DNA of 64,000 nt from Lentzea flava (lineage in GTDB: Bacteria; Actinomycetota; Actinomycetes; Mycobacteriales; Pseudonocardiaceae): assembly GCF_014648475.1 (NCBI RefSeq), contig NZ_BMRE01000036.1, forward strand, positions 1-64,000, written 5' to 3'. The notes under the pieces were generated by a model, which saw only the letters and a list, made by a program, of their open reading frames with translations, made no database searches and was not told the DNA's origin. Within the stretch, counting starts at the first letter, position 1. Each line of letters begins with the position of its first letter. Positions 52,537 through 61,283 of this stretch are shown piece by piece. Made by a program: the position numbers and the translations under genes.

Positions 52537-55197
52537 CTAGTCGGTGGCCAGCACGATCGTCTCGTGTGCGGGGATTTTTCCGCTGACGCGTCGTTCCAGG
52601 AACGACACGCCAGCGGCAATCCGCCGCAGGATCTCGGAGTGCGGCTCGTCGGTCTCCATCGCGAGGCACATCGCGGCGACCCGCAGCTCGGCGGCCAGTG
52701 CGGGGGTGAGTGGGACGAGACGGCTGAAGACCGCCCACCCTTCAGTCACGAAGCTGTGGAGGTTGTTCCTGCCCCAGGCGGTCATGGGTGCGTTTCGCAC
52801 CGACTCGATCATTGCCACGACCTTGAACGGTGGCACGACGTACGCGGCCTGTCCGTTGTTGACCACTTCCACGAAGCTCTGCCGGAACCGATCCGCGAAG
52901 CCTTCCGTTCTCGTACCGCCGAGCGGGGCAATCGTCTTGACCAACGCCTGGCCCAGCGCCTCCTCGTAGACGCTGGTCTCGATCTGGCACAGCCTCAGCA
53001 CACGCAGACCTGTGTCCTTCTGCAGTGCTCGGCTCGGCCGCTTGAGCGCACGGCGCGCCTTGACCGCCTTGGACGTCTCGATGACCTCGGACAGGTGGGT
53101 GAAGTCGTTGAAGAGATCCCGGTAGAGGACCTGCGTCGTGATCGAGTAGCGGTCAGGCGTGTGCGGCCACGGCCTGTCGCCGTCGGACGTCCACGCGCTG
53201 AGGTCACCGAGCTTGCGGGACAGTTGGGAGGTCTCCAGCTCGGCGACGCGCGGCAGGCGGAAGCCGGGCTCGTTGCCAGTGATGTCATTGACCCAGGTGG
53301 CGAAGGCCGCGACGTCCTCCGCTCGCACTCCCACGATCGGCTGGCCGCGTTCGGTCTGCGGCGCGTCCGGCTTCCGGTGCAGCGTGTTCTGCACGAAGAG
53401 CTGGTACACGCCTGCGGAGACGGGTGCGGCGCACAGGCGTGTACCAGCGGCCGTCCGCACGAGCCTGCGGATCTCGCGCGAGACCACAACGCGCATGATC
53501 AGGTGCCGGAGTGCCGCATCGGCTCCGGACTCGAACGCGGCCTCCAGCAAGCGGTCCAGATCCCTGCGCAGTTCCGGTGCGAGCTCGCGGCTCTGCTCTG
53601 CGCAGTCGAATGCGAGGGACAACGCCCCGACCGTCCGCGACTTGAGGCACGCGTTGACGACGGGATCGGCGTTCGCTCCGGCCACGTGCAGCAACGTGGT
53701 CTCCCGCCACCAGTCATCGTCGACGTTGTCGATCAGCACCTGGGCGAGCTGCTTCTCCTGAACGTGGTGAGCCGCGAGGTACTCCTGGAACGTCAGGTGG
53801 GCGAAGGAGTAGACATCACGCTCTCTTTCCAGCAACAGACCGCTCGATGTCATGTCCGACACGAAGTCCTGCTCCTCCATGTCACGAGCCATGCGCCGGA
53901 GGAAGGGGCGGAACTCCGTCGTCATGTCGTCCCTGGTGATGTCGCGGACCTGCCGGCGCATCATCGTGAACGCCAGTCCGCTCAACAGGGCCATCTTCTG
54001 GTCGCCGGTCAGTTCCGACTCGAGCTTCTTGGCCTCCTGACGTCGCCACAGCAGGACCTGGCAGATCTCGCTGTAGAGGTCGACACGGCTGCCGGGCAGG
54101 GCGCCGCGGAACTTGTGCACGTTCGCGATCATGGTCAGCAGCAGCGGGTTCACCGTCAGCTCGTACAACGCCGGGTTGTGCTGGAGCCGCTCCAGCAGGT
54201 CGTCCGCCTCCTCGTCGGCGCGCCGGGTCACGTCCGAGGACTTGGCGCCCGTGCTCCGCTGTTCGAATGCGAGGTACCAGCCTCGGACGAACCGGCTGAC
54301 CTGCTCGTCGGTGAAACCGCGAACCTGCACGACGTTCGCGCCCGACACCGGTGCCGACTGGTAGCCGTGTGGACGCGACGAGATGACGAAGTCGTTCAGC
54401 GGAAAGCTCGCGACCTGCCGTTCCACCCAGTCCGCGATCTCACGGCGGTTTGCCTGGTCAGCGACCTCGTCCAAACCGTCGAGGAGAACGACGCACGACC
54501 CCGCGTGCAGCTTCTGCGCGAACCAACCAGCAGGAGCGTTCTTGTGCACGAGATGGATCAGGTCAGGCAGTGCGATGCCTTCGGTGATCGTCTGGACGTG
54601 ATCGCGGAGGTAGAGCAGCACGGGAACACGTCGGCGCCGACGTCCTTTGCGGCAGAGCAGCAGGGCGGTGTGCCGTAGGAGGGTCGTCTTGCCGCAGCCC
54701 GGAGCGCCGATCACGGCGAGGACCACTGGTGTCGGCTTGTCGATCAGGTCCCCGATGAACCGCCGTGCCGGGTCCACGTGCCGTTGCCCCAACACGCCGG
54801 TCGGAACAGCGGTTGGTTCGCTGTAGACGAGACTGACGTCCACGAAGACCTCGTCGAGCTGCGGCGTGTAGAAGCCCACGGTCGCGAGGCCCTTGAGGTC
54901 TATGAACCGCAGGTTGCCGAGGACTGCGGCACGGTAACGGCGGTCGTATCGGGACAGCCTTCTCCTGGTGCCCTCGTCGATCCGGCTGGCAAGGGGGTTC
55001 TTCCAGCGGTTGCGCAGCTCGTCAGCGGTGCCGCCGACGAGCCTGCCGACAAGACCGGCGCCCCACACGACGACCTCGTAGGCCAGCAGCAACAGGCCTG
55101 CCTGGACGGGATGTGCTTTCGCCCAGGTCTGCAGGAACGCGAACGCCGCCACCGGCGGTGCGATGGCGGCGCCGAGCAGCCCCAGGATTTTGCCCAT
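52537..55197 (-). CDS. Membrane-anchored NACHT ATPase with FGE-like segment
   Basis: An 886-residue STAND protein. Residues about 5-55 hold two hydrophobic helices (LGLLGAAIAPPVAAFAFLQT, LLLLAYEVVVWGAGLVGRLV). The NACHT domain (about 155-460) shows VIGAPGCGKTTLLRHTALLL (Walker A), CVVLLDGLDEVAD (Walker B), FVISSRPHGY and NPLLLTMIANVH. After a helical middle, about 590-660 resembles part of a formylglycine-generating-enzyme fold: GVYQLFVQNTL, PIVGVRAEDVAAFATWVNDI, FRLPRVAELE. Bacterial NACHT proteins often act in phage defence, but no effector such as a nuclease is visible here. Confidence 0.8.
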   Translation of the reverse strand: MGKILGLLGAAIAPPVAAFAFLQTWAKAHPVQAGLLLLAYEVVVWGAGLVGRLVGGTADELRNRWKNPLASRIDEGTRRRLSRYDRRYRAAVLGNLRFIDLKGLATVGFYTPQLDEVFVDVSLVYSEPTAVPTGVLGQRHVDPARRFIGDLIDKPTPVVLAVIGAPGCGKTTLLRHTALLLCRKGRRRRRVPVLLYLRDHVQTITEGIALPDLIHLVHKNAPAGWFAQKLHAGSCVVLLDGLDEVADQANRREIADWVERQVASFPLNDFVISSRPHGYQSAPVSGANVVQVRGFTDEQVSRFVRGWYLAFEQRSTGAKSSDVTRRADEEADDLLERLQHNPALYELTVNPLLLTMIANVHKFRGALPGSRVDLYSEICQVLLWRRQEAKKLESELTGDQKMALLSGLAFTMMRRQVRDITRDDMTTEFRPFLRRMARDMEEQDFVSDMTSSGLLLERERDVYSFAHLTFQEYLAAHHVQEKQLAQVLIDNVDDDWWRETTLLHVAGANADPVVNACLKSRTVGALSLAFDCAEQSRELAPELRRDLDRLLEAAFESGADAALRHLIMRVVVSREIRRLVRTAAGTRLCAAPVSAGVYQLFVQNTLHRKPDAPQTERGQPIVGVRAEDVAAFATWVNDITGNEPGFRLPRVAELETSQLSRKLGDLSAWTSDGDRPWPHTPDRYSITTQVLYRDLFNDFTHLSEVIETSKAVKARRALKRPSRALQKDTGLRVLRLCQIETSVYEEALGQALVKTIAPLGGTRTEGFADRFRQSFVEVVNNGQAAYVVPPFKVVAMIESVRNAPMTAWGRNNLHSFVTEGWAVFSRLVPLTPALAAELRVAAMCLAMETDEPHSEILRRIAAGVSFLERRVSGKIPAHETIVLATD

Positions 55198-55244
55198 GCA
55201 CCTGTATTCGCCCAGAGTGCACGGAATGTGACGTTGGGGTCAGA

Positions 55245-55427
55245 TCAGTCTTCGAAGTCGTCCTCGTCGTCGCGCGCCAGGTAGGTGGCGAGGCGCTCGA
55301 CGGCCGTCTCGAAGTCGGGGTTGGCGTCGACGAACGCGCGGAGCTTGTCGGCGAGCCACGCGAGCGTGACCTCCTCGTCGCCGCGCCGCTGCTCCAGCTC
55401 CTCGATGCCGCGATCGGTGAAGTACAT
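55245..55427 (-). CDS. DUF6104 family small protein
   Basis: A 60-residue acidic protein beginning MYFTDRGIEELEQRRGDEEV and ending in a run of Asp/Glu, the form I recall for DUF6104 proteins, which occur near kgd in Streptomyces. The ATG at 55427 follows AGGAGTTTC. Function unknown. Confidence 0.8.
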   Translation of the reverse strand: MYFTDRGIEELEQRRGDEEVTLAWLADKLRAFVDANPDFETAVERLATYLARDDEDDFED

Positions 55428-55573
55428 GGCAGAAACTCCTGTGTAGGGCTGGTGGCGCGACTCAGAACGTTGGCGGTGAATTCACGCTCACCAGCGTGCC
55501 TCGCGGCGGCACCACGATGCGCCCGTCTGACCGCGAATTCGCTCGGCAACGTTCCGAGCCACACCACTGGAAA

Positions 55574-55608
55574 ACGAGCCGCCGGACCACGAGGGCCCGG
55601 CGGCTCGT
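55574..55608 (-). terminator. kgd terminator
   Basis: ACGAGCCGCCGG (55574-55585) pairs with CCGGCGGCTCGT (55597-55608), beginning 17 bp after the kgd stop. Confidence 0.85.
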
Positions 55609-55624
55609 CTGCGTCACACGGTGA

Positions 55625-58600
55625 TCACTCGAACGCGCGGGTGATGATCTCGCGCTGCTCGACCTCGTGCACCTTGCTCGAACCGGCCGACGGGGCGGCC
55701 ATCGGGCGGCGCGACACGCGGCGGACGGTGCCGAGGTGCTCGGGCAGCAGCTCCGGCAGGGCCAGGCCGTAGAACGGCCAGGCGCCCTGGTTCGCCGGCT
55801 CCTCCTGCACCCAGCGGATGTCCCTCGCGTTCGGGTAGCGCTCCAGGGTCTCGGTCAGCTTGCGCGCCGGGACCGGGTAGAGCTGCTCGACGCGCACGAT
55901 CGCCACGTCGCCGGCACCGCGCTTCTCCCGCTCCGCGTGGAGCTCGTAGGAGATCTTGCCGCTGCACAGCAGGACCTTGGTGACCGCGTTCGCGTCCTTG
56001 ACCGTCGGGTCGTCGATGACCGACTGGAAGCGGTCGTTGATGAACTCGTCGACCCCGCTGACCGCGGCCTTGAGGCGCAGCATCGACTTCGGCGTGAACA
56101 CCACGAGCGGGCGGTCGACGCCGTCGAGGGCGTGGCGGCGCAGCAGGTGGAAGTAGTTCGCCGGGGTCGACGGCACCGCGACGGTCATGGAGCTCTCGGC
56201 GCACAGCTGCAGCCAGCGCTCGATGCGGCCCGACGTGTGGTCGGGGCCCTGGCCCTCGTGGCCGTGCGGCAGCAGGATCACGACGTCGGAACGCTGACCC
56301 CACTTGGCCTCACCGGACGAGATGAACTCGTCGATGATCGGCTGCGCCCCGTTGACGAAGTCACCGAACTGCGCCTCCCACAGGACCAGCGCCTGCGGGT
56401 TCGCGACCGAGTAGCCGTACTCGAAGCCGAGCGCGGCGAACTCCGACAGCACCGAGTCGTAGACCATGAACTTGCCCTGGTCCGGCGACAGGTTCTGCAG
56501 CGGCGTGTACTCCTCGCCGGTCTTGCGGTCGATCAGGGTCGCGTGGCGCTGCACGAACGTGCCGCGGCGCGAGTCCTGGCCGGCCAGGCGGACCTTGCGG
56601 CCCTCCAGCGCGAGCGAGCCGAACGCGAGCAGCTCCGCGAACGCCCAGTCGATGCCGCCCTCGCGCGCCATCTTCGCGCGGCGCTCCAGCACCGGCTTGA
56701 CGCGGGCGTGCGGGGTGAAGCCCTCCGGCAGGTTCACGTGGGCGTCGGCGATCTGCTCCAGCACCTCACGCGTGATGCCGGTGGGCAGCTTCGCCGGAAC
56801 CTGCTGCTCGGCCTCCACCGACGGGCTGACCGTCACCGGGTGCTTCTCGAGCTCGCGGACCTCGTTGAAGACGTGCTCCAGCTGGCTGGAGAAGTCCTGC
56901 AGCGCCTTCTCGGCCTCTTCGACCGTGATGTCGCCGCGGCCGATCAGGGCCTCGGTGTAGGTCTTGCGGACCGAGCGCTTCTGGTCGATCACGTCGTACA
57001 TCGCCGGCTGCGTCATCGAGGGGTCGTCGCCCTCGTTGTGGCCGCGGCGGCGGTAGCAGACCATGTCGATCACGACGTCCTTGTGGAACGCCTGGCGGTA
57101 GTCGACGGCCAGCTTCGCGACCCAGTAGCAGGCCTCGGGGTCGTCACCGTTCACGTGGAAGACCGGCGAGCCGATCATCTTCGCGACGTCGGTCGAGTAC
57201 TTCGAGGACCGCGAGTGCTCCGGCGCGGTGGTGAAGCCGACCTGGTTGTTGACGACGATGTGGACCGTGCCACCGGTGCGGTAGCCGCGGACGAGCGCGA
57301 GGTTCAGCGTCTCGGCCACGACACCCTGGCCCGCGAACGCCGCGTCACCGTGCAGGGCGACCGGCAGGACGGGGAAGAAGTCGCCGCCGCGGTCGATCAG
57401 GTCCTGCTTGGCGCGCACGATGCCCTCGAGCACCGGGTCGACGGCCTCGAGGTGCGACGGGTTCGCCGTGAGCGACACCTTGGTCTCGCCGTCGCCGAAC
57501 ATGCGGAAGTACTTGCCCTCGGCGCCGAGGTGGTACTTCACGTCGCCGGAGCCGTGCGCCTGGCCGGGGTCGAGGTTGCCCTCGAACTCGCGGAAGATCT
57601 GCGAGATCGGCTTGCCGACGATGTTCGCGAGCACGTTCAGGCGGCCGCGGTGCGGCATGCCGATGACGACCTCGTCGAGCTCGTGCTCGGCTGCCTTGTC
57701 CAGAACGGCGTCGAGCAGCGGGATGACGGTCTCGCCGCCCTCCAGCGAGAAGCGCTTCTGGCCGACGTACTTCGTCTGCAGGAACGTCTCGAACGCCTCA
57801 GCCGCGTTCAGCTTGCTGAGGATGTACTTCTGCACGGTGGCCGGGGGCTTCTCGTGCGGAACCTCGACGCGCTCCTGGATCCACTGCCGCTCTTCCGGCT
57901 CCAGGATGTGCATGTACTCGACACCGACGGTGCGGCAGTACGAGTTGCGCAGCACGCCCAGGATGTCGCGGAGCTTCATCCGCTCCTTGCCGGCGAAGCC
58001 GCCGACGGGGAACTCGCGGTCCAGGTCCCACAGCGTGAGGCCGTGGCTCAGGACGTCGAGGTCCGCGTGGCTGCGCTGGCGGTAGTTCAGCGGGTCCGTG
58101 TCCGCCATCAGGTGACCGCGGGTGCGGAACGCGTCGATCAGCTCGATCACGCGGGCGGTCTTGTCGACGGCGCCCTCTGGGATGTCGGCGACCCAGCGGA
58201 TCGGCTCGTAGGGCAGCCGCAGCGACGCGAAGATGTCGTCGTAGAAGCCGTCCTCGCCCAGCAGCAGCTGGTGCACGCGCTTGAGGAACTCGCCCGACTC
58301 CGCACCCTGGATGATGCGGTGGTCGTACGTGCTGGTCAGCGTGATGATCTTGCTGACGCCCATGTCGGTGAGCGCCTGCTCGCTGGTGCCCTGGAAGTGC
58401 GCGGGGTACTCCATGGCGCCGACACCGATGATCGCGCCCTGACCGGCCTGCAGCCGCGGCACCGAGTGGTTCGTGCCGATCGTGCCGGGGTTGGTCAGCG
58501 AGATCGTGGTGCCGGAGAAGTCGTCGGCGGTGAGCGAGCCGGCGCGGGCCTTGCGGATCAGGTCCTCGTAGGCCTGCCAGAACTGCGTGAACGTCATGTT

Positions 58601-59311
58601 CTCGCAGCCCTTGATCGACGCCACGACGAGGCTGCGCGAGCCGTCCTTGCCGGGCAGGTCGATCGCGAGACCGAAGTTCACGTGCTCCGGGGTGACGACG
58701 AACGGCTTGCCGTCGATCTCGGCGTAGTGCCGGTTCATGTTCGGGAACGCCTGCAGCGCCCGCACCACCGCGTAGCCGATGACGTGCGTGAAGGAGACCT
58801 TCCCGCCGCGCGTCCGCTTCAGGTGGTTGTTGATGACGATGCGGTTGTCGGCCAGCAGCTTGGCGGGCACGGCGCGCACGCTGGTCGCGGTCGGAACGGT
58901 GAGCGACAGCTCCATGTTCTTCGCGATCGCGGCGGCGGCACCGCGCAGCTGCTTCTGCTCGGGCTCCGCGCTCTGCGTGACCGGCTTGGCCTTCGCTGCC
59001 TGCTGCGGCGCGGGCTTGCCGGTCTGCGGCAGCGTGGCCGCGGGCTTGGCCTGGGTGGCCGGCTTGGGCGCGGCGGGGGCGGCCTTGCCGTTGTCGGCGG
59101 CAGGCGGGGTCACGGTCGCGGTCGTGGTGGCCGTGGAGCCACCCGCGCTGGCCGTGGCGGCGCTGCCGTTGCCGCCCGCACGCTTGTAGTCGGCAAAGAA
59201 GTCATGCCATGCCGGGTCTACGGATGACGGGTCCGCGAGGAACTGCTCGTACATCTCCTCGACGAGCCACTCGTTCGGCCCGAATTGTGACGCAGGACTG
59301 CTGCTGGACAC
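55625..59311 (-). CDS. kgd: Multifunctional 2-oxoglutarate dehydrogenase E1 / E2 (Kgd)
   Basis: A 1228-residue actinobacterial Kgd. It opens QFGPNEWLVEEMYEQFLADP, followed by an Ala/Pro/Thr-rich linker (about 50-125). An E2-type acyltransferase core (about 130-350) has NMNRHYAEIDG and the catalytic-type STYDHRIIQGAESGEF. The thiamine-dependent E1 part follows, with GMPHRGRLNVLANIVGKPIS, HLGAEGKYFRMFGDGE and HGDAAFAGQGVVAETLNLAL (ThDP/Mg site) and ILLPHGHEGQGPDHTSGRIE. It lacks a lipoyl domain, as the family does. GTG at 59311 is the start. A TCA cycle enzyme. Confidence 0.96.
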   Translation of the reverse strand: MSSSSPASQFGPNEWLVEEMYEQFLADPSSVDPAWHDFFADYKRAGGNGSAATASAGGSTATTTATVTPPAADNGKAAPAAPKPATQAKPAATLPQTGKPAPQQAAKAKPVTQSAEPEQKQLRGAAAAIAKNMELSLTVPTATSVRAVPAKLLADNRIVINNHLKRTRGGKVSFTHVIGYAVVRALQAFPNMNRHYAEIDGKPFVVTPEHVNFGLAIDLPGKDGSRSLVVASIKGCENMTFTQFWQAYEDLIRKARAGSLTADDFSGTTISLTNPGTIGTNHSVPRLQAGQGAIIGVGAMEYPAHFQGTSEQALTDMGVSKIITLTSTYDHRIIQGAESGEFLKRVHQLLLGEDGFYDDIFASLRLPYEPIRWVADIPEGAVDKTARVIELIDAFRTRGHLMADTDPLNYRQRSHADLDVLSHGLTLWDLDREFPVGGFAGKERMKLRDILGVLRNSYCRTVGVEYMHILEPEERQWIQERVEVPHEKPPATVQKYILSKLNAAEAFETFLQTKYVGQKRFSLEGGETVIPLLDAVLDKAAEHELDEVVIGMPHRGRLNVLANIVGKPISQIFREFEGNLDPGQAHGSGDVKYHLGAEGKYFRMFGDGETKVSLTANPSHLEAVDPVLEGIVRAKQDLIDRGGDFFPVLPVALHGDAAFAGQGVVAETLNLALVRGYRTGGTVHIVVNNQVGFTTAPEHSRSSKYSTDVAKMIGSPVFHVNGDDPEACYWVAKLAVDYRQAFHKDVVIDMVCYRRRGHNEGDDPSMTQPAMYDVIDQKRSVRKTYTEALIGRGDITVEEAEKALQDFSSQLEHVFNEVRELEKHPVTVSPSVEAEQQVPAKLPTGITREVLEQIADAHVNLPEGFTPHARVKPVLERRAKMAREGGIDWAFAELLAFGSLALEGRKVRLAGQDSRRGTFVQRHATLIDRKTGEEYTPLQNLSPDQGKFMVYDSVLSEFAALGFEYGYSVANPQALVLWEAQFGDFVNGAQPIIDEFISSGEAKWGQRSDVVILLPHGHEGQGPDHTSGRIERWLQLCAESSMTVAVPSTPANYFHLLRRHALDGVDRPLVVFTPKSMLRLKAAVSGVDEFINDRFQSVIDDPTVKDANAVTKVLLCSGKISYELHAEREKRGAGDVAIVRVEQLYPVPARKLTETLERYPNARDIRWVQEEPANQGAWPFYGLALPELLPEHLGTVRRVSRRPMAAPSAGSSKVHEVEQREIITRAFE

Positions 59312-59649
59312 GGCTGGCGCTCGCCTCTATCCATCTCGCTCTTGGTGTTGACTCATGCGGTAGTCAGGCTAGTCCCCCTGGCCCGGGCCTTCACACGCTG
59401 GAGGCACCTGGCAAGGAGTGCTCTGTCACAGGATCGATCAGGACGGGCCCGTCGTCACCCGCAGTTGAGCAATTCTTGATGTGCGTCTCACTACGTCCGC
59501 CTCCTTTTCGGGCAATGGTGGTCGACCTGTTGGACGGGCATACGCACTGAGAGCACTGATCAGTTCACGATAGGTACAACAACCGCACCTCGCCGAATGA
59601 TCCTCCCGATCATGCCGGGCCGATCTTGTTCAGGTGGGCCGAGGTCTCT
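59312..59649. other. Leader region upstream of kgd
   Basis: About 340 bp between kgd and the end of the ATP-grasp gene (both minus strand). No coding sequence, RNA gene or convincing terminator was recognised. It must hold the kgd promoter. Confidence 0.5.
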
Positions 59650-60471
59650 TCAGGTGAGTGAACTTTCAATCGAGCCGGTCATGGCTTTCACGAACTCCTC
59701 CCTGGTCCGGTCCGGTGTGCGGTCGAGTGACAGATACGGGTTCAGGTCTTCCAGTTCGACCAGGAGCAGGTCTCCCGTTCGCGTGCGGCAGGCGTCCACG
59801 CGCTGGATGCCGTGGTCCAGCTCGTTCCAGTCGACGAACTTCCGCGCGAATTCCAGATCCGCCGCCGTCGGCTCGTACCAGGTGAGTTCCCAGCGCTGGG
59901 CGGGGTCCGGTGCGTGGAGCGCGTACTGGAAGTCGCGGTCCACGAAGTAGAACGAGACCTCGTACCGAAAATCGATCTTGGGCTGGATGAGGAGATCCCG
60001 GCGATTTTCGTCTTCGAGTTCGTCTCGGGTGACGAACTCCAGGCCGTGGGAGTCCGCACCGGCTTTGGGCTTCACGACGTACTCGGCCGTCCGCGGCAGG
60101 CGGTCGAGGTGAGCCGGGTCGTCGATCGTGGGGATGACCGGGTAGCCCTGCCCGGTCAGGTCGACGAGGTACTGCTTGCCGGCCATGTCCGCCTTGCCGG
60201 TGAGCGGGTTGTAGACGCGTTGCCCGGCGGCCTCGGCCTGGTCGCGGAAGCGCCGGTAGGCCTCGGGGTAGCCGCTCACCGGGCCGCTGTTGCGGATCAC
60301 CACCGTGTCGAAGCCTCCCATCAGGCGTGCGGCGTCTTCCGGGTGGCAGATGGCCAGGTCGAAGGTCTCGCGCAGCCGTGAGGTCAGGTAGATGTCCTCG
60401 TCGCAGTAGCGCCTGCCTCGGGCCGGGTAGCTGAGGTCCGAGACGTAGAGGATGGGGCGACGGGGCGGCAT
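59650..60471 (-). CDS. Stand-alone ATP-grasp ligase-like protein
   Basis: A 273-residue ATP-grasp protein of the RimK/glutathione-synthetase type. N-terminal region ILYVSDLSYPARGRRYCDED; lysines in YVVKPKAGADSHGLEFV and LLIQPKIDFRYEVSFYFVD (ATP and metal binding); LLVELEDLNPYLSLDR is the metal-binding C-terminal motif with ExNP replaced by EDLNP. It probably joins an amine to a carboxylate. No peptide-precursor gene is obvious next to it. Confidence 0.75.
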   Translation of the reverse strand: MPPRRPILYVSDLSYPARGRRYCDEDIYLTSRLRETFDLAICHPEDAARLMGGFDTVVIRNSGPVSGYPEAYRRFRDQAEAAGQRVYNPLTGKADMAGKQYLVDLTGQGYPVIPTIDDPAHLDRLPRTAEYVVKPKAGADSHGLEFVTRDELEDENRRDLLIQPKIDFRYEVSFYFVDRDFQYALHAPDPAQRWELTWYEPTAADLEFARKFVDWNELDHGIQRVDACRTRTGDLLLVELEDLNPYLSLDRTPDRTREEFVKAMTGSIESSLT

Positions 60472-60531
60472 GACGTGGGTTTGTACGTCATGGGTGGGCG
60501 TGGGGACGAGTGTTCGTGGTGCGGGCCACGG

Positions 60532-61283
60532 TCAGGCGGCTTCTGGGGTGCCGTGGTGCCACGGGTGGGTGCCGTTGGCCGCTAGGAGGTCGGTGTGGGT
60601 GCCTTGCTCGATGATGCAGCCGCCTGTCAGGGCGGTTGTGGGCTTTGGCTGTGGTGGTCGGGTGGTGGGCTGCCGCGAGGGTGGTGTGGGCCCGGGCCAG
60701 GTGGCTTCTGGGGTGCCGTGGTGTCAGAGGTGGGTGTGGGTGCCGTTGGCGGCTAAGAAGTGGGTGTGGGTGCCTTGCTCGGTGATGTGGCCGCTTGTCA
60801 GGGCGGTTGTTGGTGGGCTTTGGCTGCGGTGGCCAATCGGTCGGCTCCGGTCGCGGTGGTCGGGCGGTGGGCTGCCACGAGGTGGTGCGGGGCTACGGTC
60901 AGGCCGCTTCCGAGGTGCCGTGGCGCGACAGCCGGGCGTGGGCGCCGTTGGCCGCTAGGAGGTGGGCGTGGGGGCCGTTGGCTGCTAAGAGGTGGGCGTG
61001 GGTGCCCTGTTCGATGATGCGGCCGCCGCTTGTCAGGGCGGTTGGTCGGTGGGCTTTGGCTGTGGTGGTCGGGCGGTGGGCTGCCGCGAGGGTGGTGTGG
61101 GCCTGGGTCAGGCGGCCTCTGGGGTGCCGTGGCGCCACAGGCGGGCGTAGGCGCCGTTGGCCGCTAGGAGGTCGGTGTGGATGCCTTGCTCGATGATGCG
61201 GCCGCTTGTCAGGGCGGTTGGTCGGTGGGCTTTGGCTGTGGTGGTCGGGCGGTGGGCTGCCGCGAGGGTGGTGTGGGCCTGGG
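60532..61283 (-). repeat. Four tandem decayed copies of the downstream ABC gene 3' end
   Basis: Copies begin (at the position of the stop) at 60532, 60697, 60899 and 61108, with the intact gene end at 61284; spacings are 165, 202, 209 and 176 bp. Each starts TCAGGCGGCTTCTGGGG or a close variant and covers roughly the last 58 codons, reading RIIEQGTHxxLLAANGAxAR and RHGTPEAA. The stop-proximal 100 bp are best kept; the rest has diverged. The third copy carries an extra 30-bp internal duplication (HAHLLAANGP twice). In 60697 the stop TCA has become CCA. Confidence 0.85.

Noticed and set aside
55667..59227. Very long open frame (1186 codons) on the plus strand opposite kgd
   Set aside because: It is the antisense shadow of a confidently identified Kgd; high GC bias leaves the opposite frame open, and its translation is Arg/Leu/Val-rich without domains.
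60532..61283. Repeats as a natural C-terminal extension of the exporter
   Set aside because: Each copy ends in its own stop or a mutated stop, and the period is not a multiple of three, so they lie outside the reading frame.
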